Part shown: piece by piece, positions 6,897 to 8,455 of the stretch
How positions within the stretch are numbered: position 1 is the first letter of the stretch
Layout of the letters: each line of letters starts with the position of its first letter
NCBI GenBank assembly: GCA_031259515.1
Contig: JAIRLK010000382.1
Span: 1-8,455 of the forward strand
Direction: 5' to 3'
DNA from: Treponema sp.
GTDB lineage: Bacteria > Spirochaetota > Spirochaetia > Treponematales > Breznakiellaceae
Length of the DNA stretch: 8,455 nucleotides
Notes under the pieces: model-generated
What the model saw: only the letters and a program-made list of their open reading frames with translations
The model's database searches: none
Told to the model about the DNA's origin: nothing
Made by a program: the position numbers and the translations under genes

Positions 6897-7427
6897 ATGG
6901 AAAAGATATTTAACAAAAGGAATCTGTTGACATGTGCCCTGCTTCTACCCCTGATTGCCATAGCCGAGGTGCTGCTTTTCTTTCTTAAGCTTCCGGCGTG
7001 GCCGGTCATGGTCTGCATGGTTTCTTTCTTCCTTGCCGAACAGGAGCGGGAAAAACTTCCCCATATCGTATTAGGCGGCGCCCTTGGGGAATTGAGTTGC
7101 CTGATTCTCAATCTTGCTTTTATACCGCTGATCTGGCTTCCGCTCTTTGGGGACGCGGCCCGCTTTGCTGGTGTTGTGGTCTTTGTTTTGATCTTTGTAG
7201 GGCTTATCGTACTGCTGCTCGGCGTCCTCCCAAGATTTTTTAACTCCTTTGCTTTTCTGTTCTTTTTGGCGGCTACCCTTGGATATAAATCCGACACTGT
7301 ACCGGAACTTCTGGCGAAACTGCCGCTGCCCCTTGTCTGGATAGCCGAAACCCTGGCGGGAGGTACTCTTATCATACTGGGCTGCGTGGGTATCGGAACG
7401 GTTGTAAAAAAGGCGGTCACAAAATAG
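6897..7427 (+). CDS. Small multi-pass membrane protein of unknown function
   Basis: A 176-residue, very hydrophobic protein that I do not recognise with certainty. It has about five or six membrane segments at roughly 10-31, 33-47, 57-84, 88-110, 114-130 and 146-168. A charged loop (EQEREK, 48-53) follows the second segment, and the C-terminus is lysine-rich (KKAVTK). The N-terminal MEKIFNKRN stretch is positively charged, which suggests a cytoplasmic N-terminus. There is no cleavable signal peptide and there are no metal or catalytic motifs. The glycine-rich loops and repeated hydrophobic hairpins loosely recall small inner-membrane families such as DUF1097, but this is weak. It starts 27 bases after the SDR stop and shares its terminator, so it is probably co-transcribed with the SDR. 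It is flanked by the two copies of the SDR-end repeat, so it may be a later arrival in this position. Confidence 0.8.
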   Translation: MEKIFNKRNLLTCALLLPLIAIAEVLLFFLKLPAWPVMVCMVSFFLAEQEREKLPHIVLGGALGELSCLILNLAFIPLIWLPLFGDAARFAGVVVFVLIFVGLIVLLLGVLPRFFNSFAFLFFLAATLGYKSDTVPELLAKLPLPLVWIAETLAGGTLIILGCVGIGTVVKKAVTK

Positions 7428-7447
7428 TGCCGGGACAACCGGGCAAA

Positions 7448-7475
7448 ATTGATGGCAGCTGGACGGCGATTTAAT
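7448..7475 (+). repeat. Direct repeat copy 2: fossil SDR C-terminus
   Basis: This copy still reads IDGSWTAI followed by TAA in its own frame, against IDGGWTAI-stop in the intact SDR. The codons just before it read GQPGK, comparable with TGQLLA in the SDR, so similarity may extend a little further upstream. No SDR body precedes it: the upstream bases belong to the membrane-protein gene. It is best read as the tail of a deleted SDR paralogue, or the original SDR tail displaced by an insertion. Confidence 0.75.
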
Positions 7476-7489
7476 TCGATTTGTCTAAC

Positions 7490-7533
7490 GATGTACCATG
7501 GAGTTCTGCTCTGTGGTACATCATTGATTTTTT
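7490..7533 (+). terminator. Intrinsic (rho-independent) terminator
   Basis: The perfect arms GATGTACCA (7490-7498) and TGGTACATC (7514-7522) are extended inward by five more pairs, two of them wobble, to a loop of TTCTG. Six T residues follow at 7528-7533. This ends the SDR/membrane-protein transcript and isolates rex from it. It lies only 16 bases after the displaced SDR stop in repeat copy 2, as if it was originally the SDR terminator. Confidence 0.88.
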
Positions 7534-7598
7534 GTACAAGAATTTACGACATTGGTTTTACTAAAATAACGATGGACACCTGCAAGGTAGTATGTTAC

Positions 7599-7625
7599 TT
7601 GACTTTTTGTCCTGGAAGGTATTAT
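7599..7625 (+). promoter_or_regulatory. Possible sigma-70-type promoter of rex
   Basis: TTGACT at 7599-7604 is a near-consensus -35 box, and TATTAT at 7620-7625 could be the -10 box. The spacer is 15 bases, shorter than the ideal 17. It lies between the terminator and rex, where a promoter is needed. The exact -10 is uncertain. Confidence 0.4.
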
Positions 7626-7645
7626 TCATAAAATAAGGAACATAC

Positions 7646-8275
7646 ATGGAAACCCCTCGAATATCCGCGGCTCCTTCGGTTCGCAGATTGCCTTCATATC
7701 TGCCCATTATCCGTAATATGCGGTCTGAAGGGGAAGAGTATATCTCCGGGACTACGATAGCGCAGGAATTACATTTGGAAGCGATCCAGGTCCGTAAAGA
7801 CTTGGCTATTACCGGTATCAAGGGGAAGCCGAAGAAGGGATACCCTGTAGAGCTTCTCATCAATGCCATTGAACGTTTTTTGGGATGGGATATTCTTCAA
7901 GACGCGGTCATAGTAGGAGTTGGTAATTTAGGTACGGCGCTTATCGGCTACCAGGAATTTCAATTAAACGGGCTTAATATTATTGCGGGTTTTGATAATA
8001 ATCCTAAAAAAATAGGTTCAACTGTTCATGGAATACCGGTTTTTAATATAACAACAATGGACATAAATATTCCTTTTTTCGGTGTCAACATCGCAATTTT
8101 GACCGTGCCGACTATTTGCGCCCAGGAAACCGCGGATACCCTCATAAAAGCGGGTATTAGTGGGATATGGAATTTTACCAACACTAAACTCAAGGCGCCT
8201 TCCCATGTGGTAGTTCAAAGGGAAGATCTTTCCTCCGGTTACGCTATGCTTTGTACAAAGATGCGTTCAAGGTAA
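7646..8275 (+). CDS. rex: Redox-sensing transcriptional repressor Rex
   Basis: A 209-residue protein, the usual Rex length. The N-terminal winged helix spans about 8-80 (RRLPSYLPIIRNM, then ISGTTIAQEL and IQVRKDLAITGIKGKPKKGYPVELL). A Rossmann fold follows with VIVGVGNLGTAL and GFDNNPKKIG, and then VPTICAQETADTLIKAGISGIWNFTNTKL with a C-terminal helix for domain swapping. Known Rex proteins are homodimers that bind operators when NADH is low and release them when NADH/NAD+ rises, controlling fermentation, alcohol dehydrogenase and hydrogenase genes. AAGGAA at 7635-7640 lies five bases before the ATG. The gene is more AT-rich than the nfn operon, especially between about 7970 and 8100. I found no clear Rex operator (TTGTGA-N6-TCACAA-like) in the intergenic stretches shown, so its local targets are unproven. 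The gene is bounded downstream by the insertion-sequence end. Confidence 0.95.
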   Translation: METPRISAAPSVRRLPSYLPIIRNMRSEGEEYISGTTIAQELHLEAIQVRKDLAITGIKGKPKKGYPVELLINAIERFLGWDILQDAVIVGVGNLGTALIGYQEFQLNGLNIIAGFDNNPKKIGSTVHGIPVFNITTMDINIPFFGVNIAILTVPTICAQETADTLIKAGISGIWNFTNTKLKAPSHVVVQREDLSSGYAMLCTKMRSR

Positions 8276-8299
8276 GTCCCGGTAATCGTATAATCCGGT

Positions 8300-8455
8300 G
8301 AGCCTGTTCCAAAACCGCGCGCATTAGCGCACAGTCACTTAGTGCTTATCCGGGAATAAGGCCGGGATGAACGGGGATCAGATTTCTCCAGACAATAACC
8401 GCACAAGCAAACTCTACCAGTGCCCGGTAGTTCTCTGCTTTCTTCTCATACCTCA
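8300..8455 (-). mobile_element. End of an IS5-like insertion sequence (continues beyond the window)
   Basis: The transposase fragment at 8346-8455 runs into the window from the right, so this is the 3' end of the element. A likely outer terminal repeat begins near 8300 with GAGCCTGTTCCAAAAC, which resembles ends of some IS5-family elements; the matching repeat and the target duplication lie outside the window. The element therefore begins about 25 bases after the rex stop. The exact boundary is inferred. Confidence 0.6.
8346..8455 (-). CDS. IS5-family transposase, C-terminal fragment
   Basis: Read on the minus strand from the window edge, the frame gives RYEKKAENYRALVEFACAVI followed by VWRNLIPVHPGLIPG and a TAA stop at 8348-8346. 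The RYEKxAENYxALVxxAxAxIxxR pattern is the conserved C-terminal helix of IS5/IS4-type DDE transposases. Only 35 residues are visible; the catalytic DDE residues and start are outside the window, so it cannot be judged whether the gene is intact. Confidence 0.82.
   Translation of the reverse strand, partial: RYEKKAENYRALVEFACAVIVWRNLIPVHPGLIPG

Noticed and set aside
7449..7631. A 60-codon open frame between the membrane-protein gene and rex
   Set aside because: It crosses the SDR-tail repeat and the terminator stem, has no ribosome binding site, and has no protein-like pattern.
7590..7645. Inverted arms GTATGTT (7590-7596) and AACATAC (7639-7645) around the rex promoter and start, as an operator
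   Set aside because: The arms are 42 bases apart and only seven bases long. They do not resemble a Rex site and could arise by chance in AT-rich DNA.
8246..8258. Palindrome TTTGTACAAA near the rex 3' end, echoing TTGTACAA at 7532-7539
   Set aside because: It lies inside coding sequence, lacks the spacer of known redox-regulator sites, and two short occurrences are not enough for a motif.

Overview
The window reads as chromosomal DNA of an anaerobic, fermentative or H2-metabolising bacterium of about 50% GC. The closest fit I can suggest is a termite-gut spirochaete (Treponema primitia / T. azotonutricium type), because PAS-carrying [FeFe]-hydrogenase-like H2 sensors are known from those organisms. 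This is inference from gene content and base composition, not from a database match; a clostridium-like host remains possible.

Layout. (1) Bases 1-729: the 3' two-thirds of an iron-dependent alcohol dehydrogenase, cut by the window edge. (2) After a 56-base gap holding a strong GC hairpin, bases 786-6010 carry four tightly packed plus-strand genes whose ends overlap (1, 1 and 8 bases): nfnA, nfnB, a sensory [FeFe]-hydrogenase-like protein with ferredoxin, H-cluster, Fes-type 4Fe-4S and PAS domains, and a SpoIIE/PP2C-type phosphatase with an unassigned C-terminal domain. (3) Bases 6105-7427: a short-chain dehydrogenase/reductase and a small multi-pass membrane protein. The SDR 3' end is repeated (26 of 28 bases) after the membrane-protein gene, just ahead of a very clear intrinsic terminator (7490-7533). 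(4) Bases 7646-8275: the NADH/NAD+-sensing repressor Rex with its own likely promoter. (5) Bases 8300-8455: the end of an IS5-like insertion sequence, with the C-terminus of its transposase on the minus strand.

How the parts fit. NfnAB couples NADH, NADPH and ferredoxin pools by flavin-based electron bifurcation. The hydrogenase-like protein has every cysteine needed for an H-cluster but altered motif neighbours and a PAS/coiled-coil output end, so it is best read as an H2 or redox sensor. The overlapping phosphatase is its obvious output, matching the 'phosphatase-linked' sensory class (group C3) of [FeFe] hydrogenases. Together with the alcohol dehydrogenase and Rex, the locus looks like a redox-balance control region. 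The most interesting items are the NfnAB-sensor-phosphatase operon, the uncharacterised phosphatase C-terminal domain, and the duplicated SDR tail that hints at a past rearrangement.
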